Of a stretch of 64,000 nucleotides of DNA, positions 1 through 8,408 are shown in pieces. How positions within the stretch are numbered: position 1 is the first letter of the stretch; each line of letters starts with the position of its first letter. A program made the position numbers and the translations under genes. The DNA is from Sphingopyxis alaskensis RB2256 (GTDB lineage Bacteria > Pseudomonadota > Alphaproteobacteria > Sphingomonadales > Sphingomonadaceae). The notes under the pieces were generated by a model, which made no database searches, was not told the DNA's origin, and saw nothing but the letters and a program-made list of their open reading frames with translations. The DNA lies in the NCBI RefSeq assembly GCF_000013985.1, contig NC_008048.1:310001-374000 (forward strand), read 5' to 3'.

Positions 1-1
1 G

Positions 2-688
2 TCGCGCGTCGACGAGGCGCCGGCGGGCGAAGAGCCAGCGGTACCCGAGGCGGCGCCCTTCCGCGCGATGCTGCGCCTCGCGGCGCTGCCGCTGGTGCTC
101 GTGTTCGTGCTCTGCGCTTTCGTTTTCGTCGTCATCGAACAGGGGATCGGCACCTGGCTGCCGACCTTCAACAACGAGGTGCTGCACCTGCCGGCGCAGA
201 TGAGTGTGCAGGCGGCCAGCCTGTTCGCGGCGTGTATCGCGCTCGGCCGTTTTGGCGCGGGGGCGGTGATGGCGCGGTTCGACTGGTATCCGGTGCTGAA
301 CGCCTGCCTGATCCTGCTCGCGGCGCTCATCATCCTCGTCCTGCCGCTCGCCGACGGGCTGTCGCCGCGGCCGATCGCAGGGTGGGGCGATGCGCCGGTG
401 GCGGCCTTCCTGTTTCCGCTCATCGGCTTTGCGCTCGCGCCCATCTATCCGACGATCATCTCGGTGATGCTGAGCGCGATGCCGGGCCGCCAGCACCCGC
501 CGCTGATGGGGCTGGTCGTCGTCTTCTCGGCGCTCGGCGGGACGACGGGGTCGGTGATCACCGGCCAGCTCTTCGCGCATCTCGACGGGCGCACCGCCTT
601 TACGCTGATGCTCGTGCCGACCGCGATTCTCGGCATCGGGCTGTTTCTGTTGCGGCGGCAGATCGCGGTAAAAGACACTGCGAGCTAG
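2..688 (+). CDS. MFS transporter, C-terminal part (5' end outside the window)
   Basis: The frame is open from base 2, so the gene begins upstream of the window; the first in-frame ATG at 68 lies inside the protein. About 230 residues are visible, with repeated hydrophobic helices separated by short charged loops, including an R-F-x-A-G loop and a P-I-Y-P-T-I segment of the sort seen in fucose/glucose permease-like (FucP-type) major facilitator proteins. That suggests a proton-coupled inner-membrane transporter of a sugar or small organic solute; the substrate cannot be read. The TAG stop (686-688) is the first three bases of the inverted-repeat element that follows, so insertion of that element may have set the present C-terminus. 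Confidence 0.8.
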   Translation, partial: SRVDEAPAGEEPAVPEAAPFRAMLRLAALPLVLVFVLCAFVFVVIEQGIGTWLPTFNNEVLHLPAQMSVQAASLFAACIALGRFGAGAVMARFDWYPVLNACLILLAALIILVLPLADGLSPRPIAGWGDAPVAAFLFPLIGFALAPIYPTIISVMLSAMPGRQHPPLMGLVVVFSALGGTTGSVITGQLFAHLDGRTAFTLMLVPTAILGIGLFLLRRQIAVKDTAS

Positions 689-953
689 GGTCAGGACCCA
701 TTAATTCCCCGTTCGAGGTTTGAAGCGATTTTGCTCAGGGCGAGGAGGAAAGGCGCAGGAATATGGACATATTTCAAGACTTTTCGACGCTGCCATGGGC
801 AAAATCGGTCAAATCCCGAAGGGACGCCGAAATGGCTTCAATCTCGGACCTTCGCGGCCTTGCGGGTAGCGATGCTACCCGCTGCACCCGCCAAGGCCCG
901 ATATCTTCGCCATTTCGACGCCTCGAACGGGTAATTAATGGGTCCTGACCCTA
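686..953. mobile_element. MITE-like palindromic element with 33-bp terminal inverted repeats
   Basis: The ends 686-718 and 921-953 are inverted copies of each other over 33 bases with one mismatch; both contain the motif GGGTCAGGACCCATTAATT. The interior is also palindromic: a 9-bp perfect stem at 862-870/874-882 is nested in a GGCCTTG/CAAGGCC stem (856-862/892-898), and CGAAATGGC recurs inverted near 829 and 911. No credible protein is encoded. The whole unit could fold into one cruciform. It looks like a non-autonomous miniature transposable element; the mobilising enzyme is not in the window. It supplies the stop codon of the MFS gene and ends about 60 bp before the amidohydrolase start. 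Confidence 0.75.
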
Positions 954-1011
954 ATTGGCGGCGGCGCGCGGTTGTGGCAGAGGAACGCCGTCCATTACCC
1001 GCGGAGACATG

Positions 1012-1851
1012 ATGCGCGCCCTTCTCCTTTCACTCGCCCTGCTTGCCCCCTTCGCGTCGGCGATCGCCAACGACGACGTCATCGACACCCACGTCCATCT
1101 GTGGAACGGCGAGGCATCGCTCGCCGAATATCGCGCAAAACTGAAAGCCGCGGGGCTTTCGGTCGAGCGATTCGGCGCGATGTGGTTCGGTGGTCCCAAT
1201 CAGGCGCGCGCGGGCAATCCCGCCGACATCAGCGCGCGCAACGACGCGCTGATCGCGCTCGGCAAAAAACATCCCGACATGATTCCGATCGCGACCGTCC
1301 ACCCCTATGACGGCGACGCCGCGCTGGCCGAAGTGACGCGCGTCGCGTCGCGCGGGGTCAAGCTGCTGAAAATCCATCCGCACACACAGGGGTTCGACGC
1401 CGCCGACCCGCGCGTGCTGACGCTCGTCAAACATGCGGGCGCATCGGGGCTGGTCGTGCTGCTCGACAATGCCAGCATTGTGCCCGCCGACAATGAAAAG
1501 CTGTTCAACCTCGCGCTCGCGGCGCCGAAGACGAAGTTCATCTTTGCGCATATGGGCGGGATGGGGTTCCGCTTCTGGAACATATTGGCGCTCGCGCGCA
1601 CGGCCGAGGGGCTGTTTGCCGAGAATATATTCTTCGACATTTCGGGCGTGACGCTGTTCGCCGATTCGCCGGTCAAGGACGAATATGTCTGGACGATCCG
1701 CAACGTCGGTGTCGACCAGGTGCTGATCGCATCGGACTATCCGCAGATGTCACTCGCGAAGACGCTCGAAGCCTTCGACAAGCTGGACCTGACCGAAGAG
1801 GAACGCGCGAAGATCCGCTCGGGCAATGCCAAACGGCTGCTGGGGCTTTAG
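1012..1851 (+). CDS. Secreted amidohydrolase (Amidohydro_2 / COG2159 type)
   Basis: About 279 residues. The N-terminus is a Sec signal peptide (MRALLLSLALLAPFASAIA), so the enzyme acts in the periplasm. The D-T-H-V-H-L motif just after the signal is the metal-binding HxH of amidohydrolase TIM barrels. Further family landmarks are K-I-H-P-H near the middle, F-A-H-M-G-G, and a late A-S-D-Y-P-Q metal-site aspartate. The family hydrolyses or decarboxylates cyclic or aromatic acids; the substrate is unknown. I chose the ATG at 1012 because GGAG (1003-1006) is 5 nt away; the ATG at 1009 is too close, and the ATG at 955 would place 19 residues before the signal peptide. Confidence 0.8.
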   Translation: MRALLLSLALLAPFASAIANDDVIDTHVHLWNGEASLAEYRAKLKAAGLSVERFGAMWFGGPNQARAGNPADISARNDALIALGKKHPDMIPIATVHPYDGDAALAEVTRVASRGVKLLKIHPHTQGFDAADPRVLTLVKHAGASGLVVLLDNASIVPADNEKLFNLALAAPKTKFIFAHMGGMGFRFWNILALARTAEGLFAENIFFDISGVTLFADSPVKDEYVWTIRNVGVDQVLIASDYPQMSLAKTLEAFDKLDLTEEERAKIRSGNAKRLLGL

Positions 1852-1951
1852 GAAGCGATGCCCCGCCCCCGACATTGAGACGCAGGAGAGCGGGAAGCGG
1901 GGCGAGCGCGCTTAAGCAGGGCGCGGATTGCCCGACGATGAACGAAGGGAC

Positions 1952-3118
1952 CTAGCCGGCCCAAATCTTTGCATAAAGCATCGCCATCTCGTCGGCATCG
2001 GGGATGCGCGGATTGTTGGCGGGCGAACCCGATGCCGCCGCCTGCGCGCACATCGTCGGGATCAGCGCGTCCCAGCGCGCGGCGTCGATACCCCATGCCG
2101 CGGGGCCCGGCACCTCCAGCTCGCGGTTGAGCGCCGCGAGTTCGTCGATCAGCCGCGCCACCGCCGCCTGATCGCCCTCGGCATCGTCGGCGACGCCCAT
2201 CGCGCGCGCGCAGTCGGCGTAGCGGGGAAGCGCGGCGGGCGCCGACCAGGCGGTAACGGCGGGCAGCAGCATCGCGTTCGACAAGCCGTGCGGGACATGG
2301 AAATGCGCGCCGATCGGTCGGCTCATCCCGTGGACGAGCGCGACCGAGCTGTTCGAAAAGGCAATCCCCGCCTGCGTTGCGCCGAGCATCATCGCCTCGC
2401 GCGCTGCGGCGTCCATCGGGTCCGCGCATACGCGGCGCAGATTGGGCGCGATCGCACGCATCGCGAGCATTGCCATGCCGTCGCTGAACGGATTGGCGCG
2501 GCGCGAGACATAGGCCTCGATCGCGTGCGTCAGCGAATCGATGCCGGTATCGGCGGTCAGCCGCCGGGGCTTGGTAAAGGTCAGTTCATAATCGACGAGC
2601 GCGGCGACGGGCAGATAGGCAAGGCCGGGGCAGAGCATCTTTTCGTCGGTCGCATCGTCGGTGATGATCGTGAAGCGCGTCGCCTCCGACCCGGTGCCCG
2701 CGGTCGTCGGGATGGCGATCACCGGCAAGCCGGGCGTGTCCTGCACATGCGGCGCCTTGTAATCGGCCATCGCGCCGCCGTGGTGGCCAAGCAGCGCGAT
2801 CGCCTTGGCGCTGTCGAGCGGGCTGCCGCCGCCGAAGCCGACGACGCAATCATGGTCGCCTTCCTGAAGGAAGGCTACGCCGACGTTGATCGAGGCGATG
2901 GTGGGGTCGGGCACGGTATCGGCGAACACCCGCGCGGCGATCCCGGCGCTTGCCAGCCCGCCCGCCAGTTCGTCGACGCGCCCGCTGTTCAGCAGCCAGG
3001 GGTCGGTAACGATCAGCGGGCGCGACAGACCCAATGTCTCCAGCACCTCGCCGAGTTGTTTCGACGCGCCGCCGCCGATGCGGAGGATGCGGGGAAGGGC
3101 GATGCTTGCGATGCTCAA
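1952..3118 (-). CDS. Iron-containing (group III) alcohol dehydrogenase
   Basis: 388 residues, normal for the family. The N-terminal nucleotide-binding half contains the G-G-G-S-P-L-D-S-A-K-A signature (residues about 95-105) and T-T-A-G-T-G-S-E. The C-terminal helical half carries the metal ligands in D-x-x-T-H-A-I-E-A-Y and H-G-M-S-R-P-I-G-A-x-x-x-V-P-H-G. It should oxidise or reduce a small alcohol/aldehyde pair with NAD(P)H in the cytoplasm. It faces the amidohydrolase tail to tail across 100 bp without a convincing terminator, and lies head to tail behind the alpha/beta hydrolase, so the two minus-strand genes may be co-transcribed. Substrate not inferable. Confidence 0.9.
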   Translation of the reverse strand: MSIASIALPRILRIGGGASKQLGEVLETLGLSRPLIVTDPWLLNSGRVDELAGGLASAGIAARVFADTVPDPTIASINVGVAFLQEGDHDCVVGFGGGSPLDSAKAIALLGHHGGAMADYKAPHVQDTPGLPVIAIPTTAGTGSEATRFTIITDDATDEKMLCPGLAYLPVAALVDYELTFTKPRRLTADTGIDSLTHAIEAYVSRRANPFSDGMAMLAMRAIAPNLRRVCADPMDAAAREAMMLGATQAGIAFSNSSVALVHGMSRPIGAHFHVPHGLSNAMLLPAVTAWSAPAALPRYADCARAMGVADDAEGDQAAVARLIDELAALNRELEVPGPAAWGIDAARWDALIPTMCAQAAASGSPANNPRIPDADEMAMLYAKIWAG

Positions 3119-3172
3119 CGGACGATCTCCTGACAGGAGGGTCTTACGTTGCAGGGCGCCGGGCGGAAATCC

Positions 3173-4231
3173 TTATTCTGTACGCGCGCCGATCGTCCGC
3201 GCGAAGAGGTCGAGCGCGGCGGTGATCGCGGCGCGATGCGCTGCGGCGGTCTGGCGCTGGTGCGCGCAAAAGGGGAGGGGGTTGGGCGCGTCCGCGGCGC
3301 AGGCGGTCAGGAAATCATAATGACCGGCGTCGGGGATGGTCTGATGATGCGCACGGGGCACCAATGCCGCGACGGCGAGGCCGTTGGTCGCGTTCGGCGT
3401 CACGCTGTCCGCTCCGCCGAGGATCAGCCGCGTTTCGACATCAATCGCGGCGAGGCTGGCGGGATCGAAGGCCTGCACGATCGCAGGTGCCATGACGAGC
3501 AGCGCGCGGATGCGCGGCCGCGGCGGCGTGGCGGCGATCTCCGCCAGCCGGGCGCGGGCGCTTTCGCCGTCCAGCATCGCCAGCACCTCGTCGATGGGGA
3601 CCGCAAACTCGAGCTGCGGGCGGCAGACGCCATCATCGGGGTTGGCGGTGCAGAAACGGCGCAGCAGTCCTGTCTCCATGCGCGCGCCGCCCAGCGCGAG
3701 CGCAGTGAAACCGCCCGCCGAAAAACCCGCGGCAGCGACGCGGCCGGGGTCGAGCATCGGGCCAAGCACGGGGTCGGCGGCGACATGGTCAAAGGCCCGC
3801 CGCAGATCGCCGGGGCGTTCGAAGAAGAGCGCAGCGCCTGCTTTGGTCATCGCCTCCAGCCCATTGTTGCCCGGATGGTCGACGCCGATCACGACATAGC
3901 CCGCCTCGGCCATTGTCCTGGCGAACCAGCCCATCGCCACCGCCGCGCCGCCGAAGCCGTGCGAGAGGAGGATGACGCCGCGGCGCCCCCCGGCGGCAGG
4001 GGGGGCGTCGCGCACGACGGGCGGCGCAGTGCCGGCGCCGTCATCGCCTGCTGCGGGATACCAGACGGTGACGCGCAGCCGCGTACTGCCGTCGGCGTTG
4101 CGCGCGGCGGCCGGCGGGTGGTCGGCGGTCATCAGGCGTTGTCCGACGAACGGCCCGGCCCACACCGTCGGGGCGGCGCAGAGCAGCATGAGCAGCAAAG
4201 CCAGCCGCAGGGGTGCGCGAAGCCCCGTCAT
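3173..4231 (-). CDS. Exported alpha/beta hydrolase (dienelactone hydrolase / PAF-acetylhydrolase-like)
   Basis: About 352 residues from the ATG at 4231, chosen because AAAGGA sits 6 nt upstream; an in-frame start seven codons earlier lacks this. The first 25 residues are a signal peptide ending near A-P-T-V-W-A-G, giving periplasmic or surface location. The L-L-S-H-G-F-G-G oxyanion loop, the nucleophile elbow G-F-S-A-G-G and a late D-A-G-H-Y-D-F acid/histidine region form a typical Ser-Asp-His hydrolase. The W-Y-P motif early in the mature part is common in the COG4188 predicted dienelactone hydrolase group. It probably cleaves an ester or lactone. Its stop lies about 50 bp upstream of the alcohol dehydrogenase start. 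Confidence 0.78.
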   Translation of the reverse strand: MTGLRAPLRLALLLMLLCAAPTVWAGPFVGQRLMTADHPPAAARNADGSTRLRVTVWYPAAGDDGAGTAPPVVRDAPPAAGGRRGVILLSHGFGGAAVAMGWFARTMAEAGYVVIGVDHPGNNGLEAMTKAGAALFFERPGDLRRAFDHVAADPVLGPMLDPGRVAAAGFSAGGFTALALGGARMETGLLRRFCTANPDDGVCRPQLEFAVPIDEVLAMLDGESARARLAEIAATPPRPRIRALLVMAPAIVQAFDPASLAAIDVETRLILGGADSVTPNATNGLAVAALVPRAHHQTIPDAGHYDFLTACAADAPNPLPFCAHQRQTAAAHRAAITAALDLFARTIGARTE

Positions 4232-4306
4232 CGTCTGTCCTTTCTGACGCAATCCCGGTGAGTCAGATATACAGCACGCCGCTCTAACTGGCGGGTCATC
4301 GCGCGG

Positions 4307-5344
4307 TCAAATGAGGTTGAGCGCGGTGGCGCGGCACGCCGCCATCGCCGGGGTGGAGCACCCCATCAGCACCGCGACGCCGCGCAGCCGCCGCTCGACC
4401 TCCTTCTCGGCCAGGGCGAGCCTTTGTCCGATCCCGACAATCGAATAGCCCGCCGCGAAGAAGGCGAGCATGTCGCGGTCGGCGGGGTCGAGCCGCACCG
4501 GATCGTTGACCGGCAGCGTCGGCGCCGCCAGCCGGGCAAGCTGGTCGAGCAGGGCGGTCGAAACGAGACCGACGGCGGTGCGCGTCGCGAGGTCGGTGTC
4601 GATCGGCCCCGCCCAGGACGAAAGCGCGCGTACCGATCCGTCGCCCATCTGCACGGGCATGACGAAACCGTCGGCGATCTGGAAGTCGCGGGCTTCGTCG
4701 AGGATGCGGCGCTGGAGCGGCGACAGCATGGCGCGCGGAATGTCGCTCCAGAAAAAACCCGCCGACGCGGCGGCGGTGGCGCGGATCAGATAGTCGTGGT
4801 TGCGATAGCCGTTCGCTTCATTGTGGCGGAGCCATCCGATCGCGGGTCGCCCGTCGGCATCGCGCCCCACTTCCCACCCATGGATGCCGCGCCGCAGCGT
4901 GCCGGTCATGAAATGGGCAATGCCGAGCGCCGAAAGGAAGCGCGCGGCGATGTCGACCGCCGCCGCCGCGCTGCTGGCACCCGCAATCGCCACCGCGGTC
5001 TCGAAGGCGCCAAGGGCCAGCGACGCCGCTTCGGCGGCCGTTGCCGCCGCCGAGGCCGGGGCGATCTTTGGCGCAAACCCTGCGGCGAGCAGCATCGCAT
5101 TGCGTTGCGCGGGCGTCAGTGCGAGCGCGTCGGCGATGCGCGCCACCATGTCGGCGCTGGGACGCGCGCGGCCCTTTTCGAGAAAGCCGAGGTGGCGAGG
5201 CGAAATGCCCATGTCGAGCGCAAGGTTCATCTGCGAGCGGCCGTCGCGTTTGCGGTGCTGACGCAGCAGCGCCGGAAAGCCAGTCGGGCATGGGCGGTCG
5301 GCGGCAAGGGAAAGCGAGGATGCCATGGCGCTGCACTTCATCAT
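4307..5344 (-). CDS. XRE-family regulator with MmyB-like ligand domain and a LuxR-like C-terminal helix pair
   Basis: Up to 345 residues. Residues about 20-90 form a Cro/C1-type helix-turn-helix (L-R-Q-H-R-K-R-D-G-R-S-Q followed by S-P-R-H-L-G-F-L-E-K-G-R-A-R-P-S). The middle resembles the PAS-like MmyB domain, and the last 60 residues (D-R-D-M-L-A-F-F-A-A-G-Y ... V-E-R-R-L-R-G) look like a second, LuxR-type DNA-binding domain. That extra module is unusual for the family. It is transcribed divergently from a second MmyB-type regulator, with two dyads between them, which suggests auto- or cross-regulation. The start is uncertain; ATGs at 5344, 5341 and 5326 are all possible. Confidence 0.75.
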   Translation of the reverse strand: MMKCSAMASSLSLAADRPCPTGFPALLRQHRKRDGRSQMNLALDMGISPRHLGFLEKGRARPSADMVARIADALALTPAQRNAMLLAAGFAPKIAPASAAATAAEAASLALGAFETAVAIAGASSAAAAVDIAARFLSALGIAHFMTGTLRRGIHGWEVGRDADGRPAIGWLRHNEANGYRNHDYLIRATAAASAGFFWSDIPRAMLSPLQRRILDEARDFQIADGFVMPVQMGDGSVRALSSWAGPIDTDLATRTAVGLVSTALLDQLARLAAPTLPVNDPVRLDPADRDMLAFFAAGYSIVGIGQRLALAEKEVERRLRGVAVLMGCSTPAMAACRATALNLI

Positions 5345-5362
5345 CGGTCGGAACGCGGTTCG

Positions 5363-5376
5363 CCAAACTAGTTTGG
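5363..5376. promoter_or_regulatory. Perfect 14-bp palindrome, candidate operator
   Basis: CCAAACTAGTTTGG is fully self-complementary and lies 19 bp upstream of the 5344 start of the minus-strand regulator, where a bound dimer would block its promoter. It stands out as AT-rich in a GC-rich genome. Function is inferred from position only. Confidence 0.5.
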
Positions 5377-5417
5377 GACGGGCAATTTATCCAGCACCAT
5401 GCGAAACATTATTACGC

Positions 5418-5432
5418 CTACCTGCGAGGTAG
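5418..5432. promoter_or_regulatory. Dyad CTACCT-GCG-AGGTAG, candidate operator
   Basis: Six-base perfect arms around a 3-bp centre, 38 bp before the ATG of the plus-strand regulator and 41 bp from the neighbouring palindrome. Its sequence differs from the first dyad, so the two divergent regulators may each own one site. Function is inferred from position. Confidence 0.4.
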
Positions 5433-5470
5433 TCGACCCGAACGCCTTTTGCATCCCATAGGCCGCACCC

Positions 5471-6313
5471 ATGACCAGCCGCCTCGGGCCCATGCTGAAG
5501 GCCATCCGCGAACGCGCGGGCATCGCGCAGCTCGAGCTGTCGCTGCGCATGAATGTGTCGCAGCGCCACATCAGCTTTGTCGAAAGCGGCCGCTCGCGCC
5601 CGAGCCGCGACCTGATCGGGGCATGGCTCGGCGAAACGGACGCGCCGCCTTCGCTGCGCAATGCGGTGCTGCTCGCGGCCGGATACGCCCCCGCATCGCA
5701 CGATGTTTCGCCGCGTGATCCACGGCTGGCGGTCGCGATCGCAGCGCTCGACCGCACGCTGGACCTGCACGAACCCTATCCCGGCCTGGTTTTCGATGCC
5801 GACTGGCAGGCGCACCTCACCAACCGGAGCGCGCGGCGGCTGATGCGGCTGAACCTGCCCGATTTCGTTGCTGCGCTCGATGATCTGTCGCTGGGTTTCA
5901 GCATGATCGACGCGCTGATCCATCCCGGCGGGATGTTCCGCTATATGCGTGACCCGTGGATCGGCGGCGGCGCGCTGCTCGACCAGCTGCGCCGCGAACA
6001 ATGGGTGCGCCCCGCGATCGAGCCGCGCGCCGACCGGGTCGAGGCGTCGATGATCGAACGCTTCGGCCCGCGCCCACCGCAGCCGACGAAGCCTTCGGCC
6101 GATCCCTGTCTGAACCTGGTCTTTGATACGCCGCAGGGGGTGATGCGCTTTTTCACGATCCAGAGCGTCTTTGCCTTGCCGCAGGATGTGACGCTGGCCT
6201 CGCTGCGCATGGAATTGTGGTTCCCCGCCGACGAGCCGACGCGCGCGGCAATGCGGGCACTCGCGAACAGCGAGGCTGCCCCTGGCGAGCCGCTGGTCAC
6301 CGTGAAGCCATAA
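5471..6313 (+). CDS. XRE-family transcriptional regulator with MmyB-like ligand-binding domain
   Basis: 280 residues. The N-terminal 70 residues are a Cro/C1 helix-turn-helix with the hallmark of this subgroup: A-G-I-A-Q-L-E-L-S, then V-S-Q-R-H-I-S-F-V-E-S-G-R-S-R-P-S, then N-A-V-L-L-A-A-G-Y. The rest is the PAS-like MmyB domain, which binds a small ligand, reported as fatty acid in a solved homologue. It shares this architecture with its divergent neighbour but lacks that neighbour's LuxR-like tail. No enzyme operon follows; tRNA-Leu lies convergently just downstream. Probably a local regulator of the hydrolase/dehydrogenase genes or of itself. Confidence 0.82.
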   Translation: MTSRLGPMLKAIRERAGIAQLELSLRMNVSQRHISFVESGRSRPSRDLIGAWLGETDAPPSLRNAVLLAAGYAPASHDVSPRDPRLAVAIAALDRTLDLHEPYPGLVFDADWQAHLTNRSARRLMRLNLPDFVAALDDLSLGFSMIDALIHPGGMFRYMRDPWIGGGALLDQLRREQWVRPAIEPRADRVEASMIERFGPRPPQPTKPSADPCLNLVFDTPQGVMRFFTIQSVFALPQDVTLASLRMELWFPADEPTRAAMRALANSEAAPGEPLVTVKP

Positions 6314-6343
6314 AGCAGGACATCGCCCCCGATCAGGCGATGA

Positions 6344-6430
6344 TGGTGCGGTCGAGAAGACTCGAACTTCCACGGCCTTTCGGCCACAACGACCTCAACG
6401 TTGCGCGTCTACCAGTTCCGCCACGACCGC
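6344..6430 (-). tRNA. tRNA-Leu (anticodon GAG)
   Basis: Read on the minus strand, the 7-bp acceptor stem GCGGTCG/CGACCGC closes the molecule, followed by discriminator A and an encoded CCA (6344-6346). The anticodon stem CAACG/CGTTG carries the loop TTGAGGT, giving GAG, which reads CUC leucine codons. A long variable arm (GTGGCCGAAAGGCCGTG) and the T arm with GTTCGAG are present, as expected for a class II leucine tRNA of 87 nt. Confidence 0.95.
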
Positions 6431-6597
6431 ACATCATGATGGTCCGGATCGGGTCCGGCACCAGGTAGGAGCGGGCGCCTAGCAAAGCTCGCCGGACGAT
6501 GCAAGCGAGCTTCGCCGCTTTTATTTCCGCGGGTGCGAAGGCCTCGCGTCCGCGGCCACGGCGCATGTCACCAAAGCGACTCCAAAGAGTCACGCAA

Positions 6598-6626
6598 CTG
6601 TCACCGCTCTGGCGTCAGACCGTCAT
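6598..6626 (+). promoter_or_regulatory. Pho-box-like array upstream of the lipoprotein/TonB receptor genes
   Basis: Three 7-mers spaced by exactly 4 nt: CTGTCAC (6598), CTGGCGT (6609) and CCGTCAT (6620). The PhoB consensus in proteobacteria is tandem CTGTCAT repeats with an 11-bp period, which this matches in spacing and mostly in sequence. It lies about 120 bp before the lipoprotein ATG, leaving room for a promoter near 6637-6650 and a leader holding a small GGGCGAG/CTCGCCC hairpin (6655-6679). I infer induction on phosphate starvation. Confidence 0.5.
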
Positions 6627-6746
6627 CGAATCACCCTAGTGGCGGCGTCACCGGGGGCGAGAGGCAGTTTCGCTCGCCCGCGGCGTGTTTTTCATCAGGA
6701 GCGCAGCTCAACGAGTTTGGGGCGCACACCGGGAACGGAGATTTTC

Positions 6747-8324
6747 ATGGCGGCTTTCGCACGCATTCATATGGTCATGCTCAGCGGCGTGGCCTGTTCC
6801 ATTCTGGCCGCTTGCGGCGCCGACGGCGTGGCCTCGCCGGGCGAGGGCGTGATCGTCGTCCCCGCGCCGACCCCGACCCCGACCCCCACGCCCACGCCGA
6901 CCCCGACGCCCACCGGCGTCACCCCGGCCGCAAATTGCCCGACGATCGCCGGCGCCGACCAGCTCACCGACCTCGGCACGATCACCGGCAACGAAGGCAC
7001 CTGGCGCAACTGCGGTTTCCCCGCGCGCTTCAATTCGACCACGGCGATCCCGAAGGTCGCCGGCGTGATTTACTCGCTGCCCGGCCGCGTCGATGTCGGC
7101 ACCGACCAGGGTCCGACCGAGGAAGCGGGCGACCCCGCCGACGTCACGCTGACGATTGATCCCGGCGTCACCATCTTTGGCGCGACGGGCGTGTCCTTCC
7201 TCGCCGTCAACCGCGGCAACAAGATCGACGCGGTCGGCACCCCGACCCAGCCGATCGTCTTCACCGGCCGCGGCAATGTTGTCGGCAGCGCGACCGACAA
7301 CACGTCGCAGCTGTGGGGCGGTGTCGTCCTGCTCGGCCGCGCGCCGATCACCGACTGCCTTGCCCCCGCCGCGACCCCCGGCACCGCTGCGTGCGAACGC
7401 AACACCGAAGGCGCGACCAACGCGCTTTATGGCGGCGCCACCGCGAACGACAATTCGGGTCGCATGTCCTATGTCCAGATCCGCTATTCGGGCTTTGTCC
7501 TGTCGGCGAACAGCGAGCTTCAGGGCCTGACCCCCTCGGGCGTTGGTTCGGGCACCCAGATCGACCATATCCAGATTCACAACAGCTCGGACGATGGCGC
7601 CGAAGTGTTCGGCGGCCGGGTCAATATGAAGCATCTCGTCATCACCGGCGCCGAGGATGACGGTCTCGACACCGACGTCGGTTATCAGGGCAATATCCAA
7701 TATGTCATCGGCGTCCAGCGCGCCGGCGGCGCGGTCGGCGACTCGATGATGGAAATCGACTCGGACGGCAACGAAGAGGCGATCCCGCGCCAGCGCGTCG
7801 CGCTGTCGAACTTCACCTATATCCAGCGCAACAATGCGGCGGGCAATGGCGCGGCGATCCGCATCCGCGGCGGCGCCGACTATATGTTCGCCAACGGCCT
7901 GATCGTCGCGCCGGGCATTCGCTGCCTCCGCATCGACAGCGTCACGACCGTTCGCGCTGCCGATCCCGCGCTTGACGATCAGGGCCCGCCGCGCTTCGAA
8001 TCGGTGTCGCTCCAGTGCAACGCGACGCCCTTCCGCGGCTCGAACGGTGTCACCGATGCCGAGGTGCAGGCGATTTTCGAAGCCGGCACCAACAACCGGT
8101 CGAACTATGTGCCCAGCCTGACCAACCTGTTCGTCAACGGGGCCACCGAAACCGGCTTCACGCCCTTCGACGCGAAGACGCTGAACGCCTTCTTCGACAC
8201 CACCGCCTATGTCGGCGCCGTCCGCGACGCCAACGACAGCTGGTACCAGGGCTGGACCTGCAACTCGGCGACGGCGGACTTCGGCACGTCGAGCGGCAGC
8301 TGCACCGGCATCCCGACGACCTGA
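6747..8324 (+). CDS. Surface lipoprotein with predicted right-handed parallel beta-helix (ElpS-like)
   Basis: 525 residues from the ATG at 6747, which has GGAG 6 nt upstream. A lipoprotein signal ends in the lipobox L-A-A-C near residue 22. Next comes a Pro-Thr repeat linker (codons about 6868-6917), then a body rich in short beta strands with parallel-helix character (V-T-L-T-I-D-P-G-V-T-I-F, I-Q-I-H-N-S-S-D-D-G-A-E-V-F-G-G). The gene precedes a TonB receptor and then the gsp genes. In Caulobacter a phosphate-starvation lipoprotein, ElpS, is encoded beside a T2SS that is needed for its release. Context and the Pho-box-like site suggest the same role here; sequence homology to ElpS is not verified. 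Confidence 0.7.
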   Translation: MAAFARIHMVMLSGVACSILAACGADGVASPGEGVIVVPAPTPTPTPTPTPTPTPTGVTPAANCPTIAGADQLTDLGTITGNEGTWRNCGFPARFNSTTAIPKVAGVIYSLPGRVDVGTDQGPTEEAGDPADVTLTIDPGVTIFGATGVSFLAVNRGNKIDAVGTPTQPIVFTGRGNVVGSATDNTSQLWGGVVLLGRAPITDCLAPAATPGTAACERNTEGATNALYGGATANDNSGRMSYVQIRYSGFVLSANSELQGLTPSGVGSGTQIDHIQIHNSSDDGAEVFGGRVNMKHLVITGAEDDGLDTDVGYQGNIQYVIGVQRAGGAVGDSMMEIDSDGNEEAIPRQRVALSNFTYIQRNNAAGNGAAIRIRGGADYMFANGLIVAPGIRCLRIDSVTTVRAADPALDDQGPPRFESVSLQCNATPFRGSNGVTDAEVQAIFEAGTNNRSNYVPSLTNLFVNGATETGFTPFDAKTLNAFFDTTAYVGAVRDANDSWYQGWTCNSATADFGTSSGSCTGIPTT

Positions 8325-8343
8325 TCGCCCGCGATCGATTTTG

Positions 8344-8380
8344 GGGAGCGGGCTGCCGGCAACGGTCGGCCCGCTCCCTT
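8344..8380 (+). terminator. Stem-loop between lipoprotein and TonB receptor genes
   Basis: GGGAGCGGGC (8344-8353) and GCCCGCTCCC (8369-8378) form a perfect 10-bp stem with a 15-nt loop, followed by TTCTTG. It sits in the 84-bp gap between the two genes and could act as a partial terminator, setting the ratio of lipoprotein to receptor. Confidence 0.6.
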
Positions 8381-8408
8381 CTTGACAATATCCCTGGGGA
8401 CATATTCC

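Noticed and set aside
731..948. Two small open frames within the MITE-like element
   Set aside because: They lie inside a foldable palindrome, lack ribosome sites and show no protein-like composition.
6868..6917. Short direct repeats that could suggest a CRISPR or minisatellite
   Set aside because: They encode the Pro-Thr linker of the lipoprotein in frame; there are no spacers.
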